Assembly: GCA_030746455.1 (NCBI GenBank)
Contig: JASLMQ010000974.1
Coordinates: 1 to 8,144, forward strand
DNA length: 8,144 bases
Source: Candidatus Latescibacterota bacterium
GTDB lineage: Bacteria; Latescibacterota; UBA2968; GCA-2709665
Reading direction: 5' to 3'
A program made the translations under genes and the position numbers. Below are positions 1 to 5,256 of the stretch, piece by piece. Under the pieces are notes generated by a model. The model was not told where the DNA came from. It saw only the letters and a program-made list of their open reading frames with translations, and ran no database searches. The number at the start of each line of letters is the position of its first letter. The first letter of the stretch is position 1.

Positions 1-1077
1 CGTGAAGAGCGGCTCGCACCGCAGGCCATCTGCTCCGGCCGGGACGGTGGCCGCTAGACGGTTCATCACCTCGTAGAGATCCTCGTCTCCTGTCCCTCCG
101 AAAAACGCTTCACCGACCTGGCGGAAGAAGTCGCGGAGCCACGCGTAGGATCTTCCGCCAACCAGGCCCGCGCCCACCAGCAGGTATCCGCCATCCATGT
201 GGGGCCGGGCCTCGAGCTCCTCCGTTGGCGTCGGTCTCGGCACTCGCGCCGAAACCTGGCCTCCCGTCCCCACGTTGATCAGAAGTGTCTGCTCATAGTC
301 GCCCACGCTGCCGGCAAAGCTGGCCTGGTTGTCGCCACACGCCACCGCAACCGGTGTGCCTGCAGGCATCCCTGTTGCGCGCGCGGCCTCACTGGACAGC
401 CCACCCGCACGCTCGCAGGAGGCCCGCACGTCCGGCAGGATGTCCGTGGACAGGCCAAGCGCGTCGATCAGATCCTCCCGCCATCCCCGGTCGATCGCGT
501 CGAAGAACCCGGACCCCGCCGCGTTCGTGGCGTCGGTGACCGGCTGGGTGTCCGTGAGGGAGGCGGCGATCATATCGGGCATGAAAGAGGCGACGAACGG
601 TTCCTCCGGCAGGAGATCATTCGTCGCCATCCAGTAGAGCGTGGTTCCCAGGTAGCCCGCGGCAGGCCGACACCCCCTGTGGAGGGCGCCGGTCTCCTCG
701 GACAGGGCCTGCATCTGCCCCACGTAGGTCTCTGGGCCTCTCCCCATTGGATCATTGCCCCGCTGATCCTGCCAGCCCACGTAGGGCCCCAGCGGCCGGC
801 AGCCGTCCGACAGCAGAAGCATCCCGTGCATCTGCCCGGTCACGCCGATCCCGTCCACCGTGCCACCCGCCGCGACTGCGGCAGCAGCGACCTCCCGCGC
901 CAACTCGGCCATCTGGGCCGCATCCCACTCGCTCCGACCCCGTGCGCGGCCCTCCGCCGACGTCACCTCACAGGTGTTTGGCGCCGTACGTACGGTAACG
1001 ACCTCGCCCGTGTCGACTTCGAGCACCAGCGCTGTCAGTGTCGTCGTCCCGACATCCAGGCCAAGGAATCGTGCCAA
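1..1077 (-). CDS. FGGY-family carbohydrate kinase, sedoheptulokinase/xylulokinase-like (C-terminus outside window)
   Basis: ATP-dependent sugar kinase of the FGGY family, phosphorylating a sugar or sugar alcohol in the cytoplasm. Read on the minus strand, 359 codons are open with no stop or frameshift; family members are about 450-520 residues, so the C-terminal part lies beyond base 1. Visible landmarks are the N-terminal phosphate-binding strand LGLDVGTTT (residues 5-13), TGQMHG (80-85), WQDQRG (102-107), CGDNQAS (247-253) with D249 as the expected catalytic base, and INVGTGGQ (267-274), the start of the C-terminal ATP domain. TGQMHG, CGDNQ and NVGTGGQ suit the sedoheptulokinase-like branch, but the substrate cannot be fixed from this. 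I chose TTG at 1077 as start because AAGGGA lies about nine bases upstream and the protein then begins directly before the first beta strand. No ATG is available in frame; an in-frame GTG near 1134 lies inside the repeat array. It lies downstream of the four-helix-bundle gene on the same strand. Confidence 0.9.
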   Translation of the reverse strand, partial: MARFLGLDVGTTTLTALVLEVDTGEVVTVRTAPNTCEVTSAEGRARGRSEWDAAQMAELAREVAAAAVAAGGTVDGIGVTGQMHGMLLLSDGCRPLGPYVGWQDQRGNDPMGRGPETYVGQMQALSEETGALHRGCRPAAGYLGTTLYWMATNDLLPEEPFVASFMPDMIAASLTDTQPVTDATNAAGSGFFDAIDRGWREDLIDALGLSTDILPDVRASCERAGGLSSEAARATGMPAGTPVAVACGDNQASFAGSVGDYEQTLLINVGTGGQVSARVPRPTPTEELEARPHMDGGYLLVGAGLVGGRSYAWLRDFFRQVGEAFFGGTGDEDLYEVMNRLAATVPAGADGLRCEPLFT

Positions 1078-1114
1078 CTGCTGTTGTCCCTTCTCAGATC
1101 GCGTGCTTTCGCAA

Positions 1115-1142
1115 GACCACGGACCACGGACCACAGACGACA
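1115..1142 (+). repeat. Heptamer repeat array A (four units, GAC-S-AC-N)
   Basis: Four consecutive 7-base units in exact phase: GACCACG, GACCACG, GACCACA, GACGACA. The array occupies most of the 74-base gap between the four-helix-bundle gene (stop at 1152) and the kinase start (1077). The same unit recurs at 1631-1723 and 3504-3620. Only one orientation is present here. Seen directly; function unknown. Confidence 0.9.
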
Positions 1143-1151
1143 GCCAAACCG

Positions 1152-1601
1152 TCAGTCGCTTGCTTCATCGGGTGCACCGTCGTCTGTGCTCGAGGGCGCG
1201 GCTGAGTCGTAGTCGACCAATGGCTCGCCGACCCGCCAATCTGCCGGGGATATGGATCTCCGCATTGCCTGAAGCTTCCTTGCGAGGATCTCGCTTTCAG
1301 AATACGCTTTCTCCAACAGATCAGCTACTTCGTCGAACCCTCGCCTCCGAATCAGGTGTTGGCATGCAACGGTCTCGATCAGAGACCTCAGTGCAAGCCC
1401 GAGGAAGCGCGCCTGCTCCGGATCGGTCTGACCCGTTGAGCCTTCAGCGATGTTGAGCGCAACCGAGGTAGCTGCTCGCTTGATCTGGGACTTCAGGTTG
1501 AAGTTCTCCGAGGTGGGCAAACGTTCAGCTAGCTCGTAGACCAGATCGATGTAGTCTAACGCCAGCTTCCAGACCTGGAGCCCCTCGAACTTGTATGGCA
1601 T
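1152..1601 (-). CDS. Four-helix-bundle protein (23S rRNA intervening-sequence S23 / Avd-like family)
   Basis: A 149-residue protein recognised as the S23/IVS four-helix-bundle family. It opens with the typical pattern Y-K-F-E-x-L-x-V-W-K (3-12). Amphipathic helices follow at roughly 8-29, 36-53, 60-83 and 88-113, with the hallmark NIAEG at 50-54. Residues 115-149 form an acidic, Ser/Asp/Ala-rich tail beyond the usual 115-130 residue length. Family members were first noted as ORFs in 23S rRNA intervening sequences; others include the Avd accessory protein of diversity-generating retroelements, and most have no known function. The ATG at 1601 follows GGAGG with a 7-base spacer. GC content is lower than the neighbours: 1261-1320 has 30 of 60 G+C, against 39 of 60 at 4141-4200 in the dehydratase gene. 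Heptamer arrays flank it on both sides (ending at 1142, starting at 1631), which suggests a self-contained cassette. No reverse transcriptase or rRNA sequence is visible nearby. Confidence 0.88.
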   Translation of the reverse strand: MPYKFEGLQVWKLALDYIDLVYELAERLPTSENFNLKSQIKRAATSVALNIAEGSTGQTDPEQARFLGLALRSLIETVACQHLIRRRGFDEVADLLEKAYSESEILARKLQAMRRSISPADWRVGEPLVDYDSAAPSSTDDGAPDEASD

Positions 1602-1630
1602 TACCTACCCTCCCAGCCCACAGCTTCCCC

Positions 1631-1723
1631 GACCACAGACCACGGACGACTGACCACAGACCAGGGAGAACGGTCCATCGCGTCGTCCCCTTGGCCGTCG
1701 TCAGTCGTCTGTCGTCCGTCGTC
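1631..1723. repeat. Heptamer repeat array B, head-to-head inverted
   Basis: Five plus-oriented 7-base units at 1631-1665 (GACCACA, GACCACG, GACGACT, GACCACA, then the degenerate GACCAGG). A 30-base spacer follows, then four units in the opposite orientation at 1696-1723; read on the minus strand these are GACGACG, GACGACA, GACGACT, GACGACG. The two arms can fold into an imperfect long hairpin. The array fills the gap between the deacylase and the four-helix-bundle gene, and its first minus-strand unit shares bases with the deacylase TGA stop (1724-1722). Confidence 0.9.
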
Positions 1724-2693
1724 AGATGTACCGTATGTTCTTCCCCAGCGTCGCCACCGCCTGTCCGCTGGCCGCCATGGGCCGGAGTGTGTGGGACCAG
1801 AAGATCGACTCCTGGGGCGCCGTGAGCGTCTCCAGCACCGTGCCGAAGGGGTCGGTGACGTCGACGACGGGGTCTCCCTTCTCCAGGCGATCGTACAGCT
1901 CTGCCCGGTAGTGCAGGAACCCACCCCGGTTCGACAGGACCGTGAGGAACCCGTCCACCACGACCTGGCGCTCGGGGATCTGGGGCTTGCCGGCGATCAT
2001 CCCGTAGTGCTTCAGCAGGTTCTCGACTCCGTTTACCCCCTTCTGGATGCTCGCGGCGTCCCAGCCGACGCATCCTCCCAGCTCGGGATCGATCGTCGGA
2101 ATGTCCTCGTCCGGTGCCGCTCGGGCGAGCTGGCCGGCCGGACCTCTCGAATCCAGGATGTAGCCGATTCCGAACACCCGGGCCATCTCCATGCACGCCT
2201 TGTGGATCCGCTTCCGACGATCCACCCGAACGCGGACCTCATCGATCATCGGCTTCACCCCGCCCTGGTGCAGGTCGACGCAGGTGTTCGCCTGCTTGAC
2301 CGCGCCATGGTAGAGCCGATAGGCGATCCGCGCGCTCGAGGTCCCATCCTTCCGGCCGGGGAAGCACCGGTTCATCTTCTTGCCGTCAACGGGGTTCGCG
2401 CCCTGATGGGCCTGGAAGCCGTGCACGTTGACGATAGGGACCGCGATCAGGCTACCCTTGAGGCGGGATGGCGAGAGCCGCCCGAGCACCTTCTGGATCA
2501 CGGCGACTCCGTTCAGCTCATCGCCGTCGCTGATGGCCTGCACATACATGGCGGGGCCGGGCTCCGAGCCGTTTACGAGCGAGATGGGCAGACGGACGGG
2601 TGTGCCGTCCTCCATCTCCCCCTCCTCCAGATAGCCATCGCTCCGGCAACCCGGCTTCGCCTCGATGTGCTCCACCTTGAGAACGTCGTCCAT
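1722..2693 (-). CDS. Succinylglutamate desuccinylase/aspartoacylase-family deacylase (M14-like zinc hydrolase)
   Basis: A 323-residue cytoplasmic-looking protein of the AstE/AspA branch of the M14 fold, which hydrolyses N-acyl bonds of small molecules with zinc. Visible family landmarks are a motif at 54-62 equivalent to the usual xHGDE-L-N-G, VPIVNVHGF (85-93), NRCFPG (108-113), DLHQGG (140-145, H142 as zinc ligand) and a C-terminal P-E-L-G-G (203-207, E204 as probable general base). Two key places differ. The first zinc His is replaced: the motif reads S55-D56-G57-D58-E59. The usual DLNR reads K105-K106-M107-N108-R109. The enzyme may therefore bind metal differently, have a divergent substrate, or be impaired. 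ATG at 2693 is preceded by an AGAGGTAGG-type ribosome binding site. The stop codon overlaps repeat array B. Substrate unknown. Confidence 0.85.
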   Translation of the reverse strand: MDDVLKVEHIEAKPGCRSDGYLEEGEMEDGTPVRLPISLVNGSEPGPAMYVQAISDGDELNGVAVIQKVLGRLSPSRLKGSLIAVPIVNVHGFQAHQGANPVDGKKMNRCFPGRKDGTSSARIAYRLYHGAVKQANTCVDLHQGGVKPMIDEVRVRVDRRKRIHKACMEMARVFGIGYILDSRGPAGQLARAAPDEDIPTIDPELGGCVGWDAASIQKGVNGVENLLKHYGMIAGKPQIPERQVVVDGFLTVLSNRGGFLHYRAELYDRLEKGDPVVDVTDPFGTVLETLTAPQESIFWSHTLRPMAASGQAVATLGKNIRYI

Positions 2694-2853
2694 ATCCTAC
2701 CTCTTATCTTGCTACGGAGGGCTCCGCACCATGTCTCGAGGGCCGGCGATACCATGACTTGTACTCGGTGAGGTGACGATCCGTGGGTCCACACGCGTCT
2801 GTGTTCCCAAGGGATGCGGCCTCAACCTGGCATTCGTCGGAACACCTCGTCTT

Positions 2854-2880
2854 CCCTCGGTGACCTCTGTGACTCTGTGG
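2854..2880 (-). repeat. Short 9-base-period repeat (CACAGAG type)
   Basis: On the minus strand this reads as CACAGAGT, CACAGAGGT and CACCGAGGG in a row: near-tandem units of 8-9 bases. It lies between the deacylase start and the hairpin cluster. Short arrays of this wording are familiar from intergenic DNA of many environmental bacteria (general recollection, not checked). It differs in unit length and sequence from the heptamer arrays. Confidence 0.6.
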
Positions 2881-2898
2881 TTCAGGCTCCTTCGGGTT

Positions 2899-3007
2899 GG
2901 GGCAAGCCCCTTCAAAAGCGCCCCGGGGAAGTGCTCCTCCGGGGCCGGACCGCTTCCGAGCCGTCGTCGGGCTCGGCGAGTACGTAAAGATGGCGGCCGC
3001 AGCCGCC
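2899..3007. other. Cluster of four GC-rich hairpins in a gene-free gap
   Basis: The gap 2694-3075 holds no convincing gene. Four inverted repeats follow one another: GGGGC/GCCCC at 2899-2910 (2-base centre); GCCCCGG/CCGGGGC at 2920-2926 and 2939-2945; CCGAGCC/GGCTCGG at 2956-2962 and 2970-2976; and GGCGGC/GCCGCC at 2992-2997 and 3002-3007 with a 4-base loop. The second is followed on the minus strand by TTTT. Together with the terminator at 3018-3051 they tile about 150 bases. This could be a structured transcript downstream of the FlgM-like gene, a leader of the deacylase gene, or back-up terminators. The stems are seen; the role is not known. Confidence 0.5.
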
Positions 3008-3017
3008 CGTGTCAACC

Positions 3018-3051
3018 AAAAACGGCCGGCGTCAGAGGCGACGTCGGCCGT
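3018..3051 (-). terminator. Intrinsic terminator of the FlgM-like gene
   Basis: Arms at 3022-3033 and 3040-3051 pair at 11 of 12 positions around a 6-base loop. On the minus strand the stem is followed by TTTTT (3022-3018). It lies 25 bases past the stop codon of the 67-residue gene, as expected for its terminator. Confidence 0.8.
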
Positions 3052-3075
3052 ATCCAAATCGCTATCTCAGTAGTG

Positions 3076-3279
3076 CTATGAGTTCTCCTTCTCGTTCAGG
3101 TTCTCGAACGGCGTTGGGTTCATCATCAGGGCGTCGGCCACATCCCGGAGGACTTCATCCTTGGCATAGAAGCCCTGGCTCACCTGCTCCCGAATGCGAC
3201 GGAGCTTCTCCTGACGGGTCTCTCTGGGCTGTCCGTCGGGATCGGGGGGCAAAGGCTTCAGACGTACGCTTGAATTCAT
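3076..3279 (-). CDS. Small protein with FlgM-like (anti-sigma-28) helix motif
   Basis: A 67-residue protein with a proline-rich, charged N-terminus (1-25), then a segment R-R-I-R-E-Q-V-x-x-G-F-Y-x-x-D-E-V-L-x-x-V-A-x-A-L (about 27-51). This resembles the conserved helical part of FlgM: I-x-x-x-V-x-x-G-x-Y, then a charged turn and V-A-x-x-L. FlgM binds the flagellar sigma factor, but many bacteria carry short FlgM-like proteins with no flagellar link, and no flagellar gene is seen here. ATG at 3279 is the only ATG in a frame that stays open upstream to a TAA near 3490; no good ribosome binding site is visible before it, so an unusual start further up cannot be excluded. A clear terminator follows, which supports a real single-gene transcript. 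Confidence 0.55.
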   Translation of the reverse strand: MNSSVRLKPLPPDPDGQPRETRQEKLRRIREQVSQGFYAKDEVLRDVADALMMNPTPFENLNEKENS

Positions 3280-3430
3280 CGATTGCAGGTCCGCTCGGTC
3301 TTCGGGGGTGGGCGCGATTGGGGGAGTCGCGTGGGATGGCCAGGAGTGCTCTCCCGCTGCCGGCTTGCTTTCGTTACTTAGATCGGCACAAAGGGGGGTC
3401 GCTCCAGCGGAAATATCTGAGAAATAGGGA

Positions 3431-3464
3431 GTTATATCATGCCTTGTTACATCGCATTGTTCAA
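3431..3464 (-). promoter_or_regulatory. Possible sigma-70 promoter in an AT-rich patch upstream of the FlgM-like gene
   Basis: On the minus strand TTGAAC (3464-3459) lies 17 bases before CATGAT (3441-3436), with TATAAC overlapping just after. Each box matches consensus at only four positions or at off spacing. The 3400-3500 patch is clearly richer in A+T than its surroundings, which is the main support. The gap 3280-3625 otherwise holds only the heptamer array. Confidence 0.3.
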
Positions 3465-3503
3465 TGGGATGCCACTTTGTATCATGTTATTTCTCCACTC
3501 AAA

Positions 3504-3620
3504 GACCACGGACGATGGACCACCAGAACCAGACCACAGACGACAGACCACGGACGACGCCAATGGGCCGTGAGGCCGGGCTTCCCGTGGTCTGTGGTCT
3601 GTGGTCTATGGTCCGTGGTC
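3504..3620. repeat. Heptamer repeat array C, head-to-head inverted
   Basis: Eight 7-base units in unbroken phase on the plus strand (3504-3559): GACCACG, GACGATG, GACCACC, AGAACCA, GACCACA, GACGACA, GACCACG, GACGACG. A 26-base spacer follows, then five units in reverse orientation (3586-3620). Read on the minus strand these are GACCACG, GACCATA, GACCACA, GACCACA, GACCACG. The arms can form a long imperfect hairpin. The array begins five bases after the stop codon of the dehydratase gene. Same family as the arrays at 1115 and 1631. Confidence 0.93.
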
Positions 3621-3625
3621 GGGTT

Positions 3626-4786
3626 CTAGTACTCAAAGGGCCTGATGCCCTTCCCGTCCACCTCAATCCCAAACCCGGGCGCTGGCGCCGGCTTCATCCA
3701 TCCGTCCACGGGCACGGCCTGCCCGGGACCCGCGACCTCCTCGAGCGGGATGCCGGGCGCCGAACCGATGAAGCACTCGGCCCACGGCGCGTTGGGCGTC
3801 GCGAACGTGAAGTGCTGGCCGTAGGGGGAAAGGGCGCCGCCGTGAAGGATCACCTCCAGCCCGGCGGCGTCGGCCATGTGGGCGATCTTCACGCACTCCG
3901 ACAGCCCGCCCACCCACTTGATGTCCGGCTGCAGGATGTCCAGCGCGTTGGCCTTGATGATCTGCATGAACGGGAACCGGGTGTACATATGCTCGCCCGA
4001 CGCCAGCGACACCCAGTTCACGGCCTCCCGCACCGCCCGGTGCCCGTCGATGTCTTCCGGTATGAGGTACTCCTCGATCCACCGCAGCCTGTAGGGCTCC
4101 AGCCTCCTGGCCAACCGAACCGTGTACTCCACGTCGAAGGCCATGTAGCAGTCGAGCATGACCTCCACGTCGTCGCCCACCATCTCGCGCGTCTGCGCGA
4201 CCAGCCGCTCGTTCCCGTCCAGCCCTTCCAGCCCGTCCGCCGGGCCGTAGGGACATGCGAGCTTCACCGCCCTGAATCCCAGCTCGAGCTGCCAGTCGGT
4301 GTCGTTCCCGGTCGCGTAGCAGAACACCCGGTCGCGCACGGGTCCGCCCAGAAGCTCGTAGACCGGCTTTCCCTGCAGCTTTCCCACCAGGTCCCACAAC
4401 GCCAGGTCCACGCCGCTCATCGCGCAGGCCGTGGGGCCGCTGCATCCGTAGGGTTTGGACATCCGGAACATCATGTCATTGCACTTCTCGATGGCGAAGC
4501 AGCTCTCCCCCGCCAGCATCGGCCCGAAGTGGTCGTCGATGATGGCCGCGACAGGCCGGCCGAACGTGGTCTGCCCCAGGCCGAACGTGCCGTCCTCCGC
4601 GATGGCCTGGACCCACACCGCCTTCCACTTCGGTTGCCAGAGCGACCGATGCCGCTTGTACTCTGGGAAGCGCGACATCGGGTTGGCCACCTCGGCGTCC
4701 GTGGACCAGGGGTCGCGCCGCGGCTTGGACTTCGGCTTCCGCGCGGGCAGGTCCACCTCTACCGCACGGATCTCCTTGATCTTCAT
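3626..4786 (-). CDS. L-rhamnonate dehydratase-like enolase-superfamily enzyme (mandelate racemase subgroup)
   Basis: A 386-residue sugar-acid dehydratase. The closest family I recognise is L-rhamnonate dehydratase (RhmD), which converts L-rhamnonate to 2-keto-3-deoxy-L-rhamnonate. An N-terminal capping domain covers about 1-125, including P-M-S-R-F-P-E-Y (36-43), which matches RhmD P-M-S-K-Y-x-x-Y. The barrel follows with VDLALWDL (126-133). Metal ligands are D212 in MLDCYM, E238 in WIEE and E265 in SGEHMY; the Asp-His dyad is D288 in LQPDIKW and H315 in ILHGG, spaced 27 residues apart as in RhmD. The C-terminus PVPVDG, then PGFGIEV and RPF (358-384), also follows RhmD. All catalytic residues are present. 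Related acid-sugar dehydratases remain possible because loops differ. ATG at 4786 has AGAGGAGG eight bases upstream, and the start overlaps the stop of the zinc-ribbon gene (ATGA), so translation is probably coupled. Confidence 0.88.
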   Translation of the reverse strand: MKIKEIRAVEVDLPARKPKSKPRRDPWSTDAEVANPMSRFPEYKRHRSLWQPKWKAVWVQAIAEDGTFGLGQTTFGRPVAAIIDDHFGPMLAGESCFAIEKCNDMMFRMSKPYGCSGPTACAMSGVDLALWDLVGKLQGKPVYELLGGPVRDRVFCYATGNDTDWQLELGFRAVKLACPYGPADGLEGLDGNERLVAQTREMVGDDVEVMLDCYMAFDVEYTVRLARRLEPYRLRWIEEYLIPEDIDGHRAVREAVNWVSLASGEHMYTRFPFMQIIKANALDILQPDIKWVGGLSECVKIAHMADAAGLEVILHGGALSPYGQHFTFATPNAPWAECFIGSAPGIPLEEVAGPGQAVPVDGWMKPAPAPGFGIEVDGKGIRPFEY

Positions 4787-4923
4787 GGCTTGCGCCTCCT
4801 CTTTGCGGCCTTCAGCACCTTCTCACATGCCAGGCAGAGGGTGAACACCTTTCCCTCGAAGTCTCGCACCACGCCGAGTTTCTTCTTGCAGACTCGGCAC
4901 AGGATTGGGGTTGAAGCCTTCAT
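4783..4923 (-). CDS. 46-residue zinc-ribbon protein overlapping the dehydratase start
   Basis: A small basic protein with two Cys pairs, C9-x2-C12 and C30-x2-C33, the spacing of a single zinc ribbon, and a Lys/Arg-rich end (K38 to K45). ATG at 4923 has AAGAGG five bases upstream, which decides this start over a longer frame from 5211 whose extra N-terminus looks non-coding. The stop TGA shares bases with the dehydratase ATG, so the two are probably translated together. It may bind nucleic acid or act as a partner or regulator of the downstream enzyme. I do not recognise a named family. Confidence 0.65.
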   Translation of the reverse strand: MKASTPILCRVCKKKLGVVRDFEGKVFTLCLACEKVLKAAKRRRKP

Positions 4924-5256
4924 TTTGCCTCTTGCATTTGTGCCGCAGCGAGGGGCTCCCACCCCTCCGCCGGTTACGTAGACGCTCGATCCACTGCCCA
5001 CCCTACGGACCTGCCGCAATCGCCCTCGTCTCCCTGGCCTGGCTTCGCTTCTCCGAGACCTCCCCCGGCTATGGCTCCACACCGTGTCGGATAGGGGCAC
5101 CGGGGCTATCTCGAGTGCCTCTGGGGTACCCGGGCTCCCGCCTGCCTGCCCATCACGTATCGCAGAAGCAGGTAGGGATAGGGAGAGGGCAACGCGCAGG
5201 CAGGAAGGCAAGGTCTTCCACAGGGCCTCATTCGCCAGATCCTCAGGTTCCCTCCC
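4924..5256. other. Gene-free gap between pyrB and the zinc-ribbon gene
   Basis: No convincing gene, terminator or promoter was found in these 333 bases. There is a perfect 6-bp stem GAGGGG/CCCCTC (4950-4955, 4962-4967) shortly upstream of the zinc-ribbon start, and a long-range 9-base inverted match (5141-5149 with 5196-5204). A minus-strand frame is open through part of it, but its translation is low-complexity Arg/Ser/Gly/Pro and looks incidental. The zinc-ribbon/dehydratase pair may be transcribed from here or by read-through from pyrB. Confidence 0.5.

Noticed and set aside
199..1212. Long plus-strand open frame (337 codons)
   Set aside because: Lies opposite the FGGY kinase, whose motifs are clear. 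The translation is Arg/Pro/His-rich with no domain; it is a GC-rich antisense shadow.
1152..1601. Diversity-generating retroelement (Avd accessory gene)
   Set aside because: The family matches, but no reverse transcriptase, template repeat or variable-repeat target is visible in the window.
2704..3057. Minus-strand frame of 117 codons in the hairpin region
   Set aside because: Translates hairpins and the CACAGAG repeat into low-complexity sequence and lies across the terminator. No ribosome binding site or domain was seen.
3504..3620. CRISPR array
   Set aside because: The units are 7 bases, contiguous and degenerate, without unique spacers of 25-40 bases, and no cas gene is present.
3464..4981. 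Long plus-strand open frame (505 codons)
   Set aside because: Antisense to the dehydratase with all catalytic residues on the other strand. It also runs through repeat array C.
5141..5204. Hairpin terminator after pyrB
   Set aside because: The 9-base inverted match is separated by 46 bases and has no T-run, so it is weak as a terminator.
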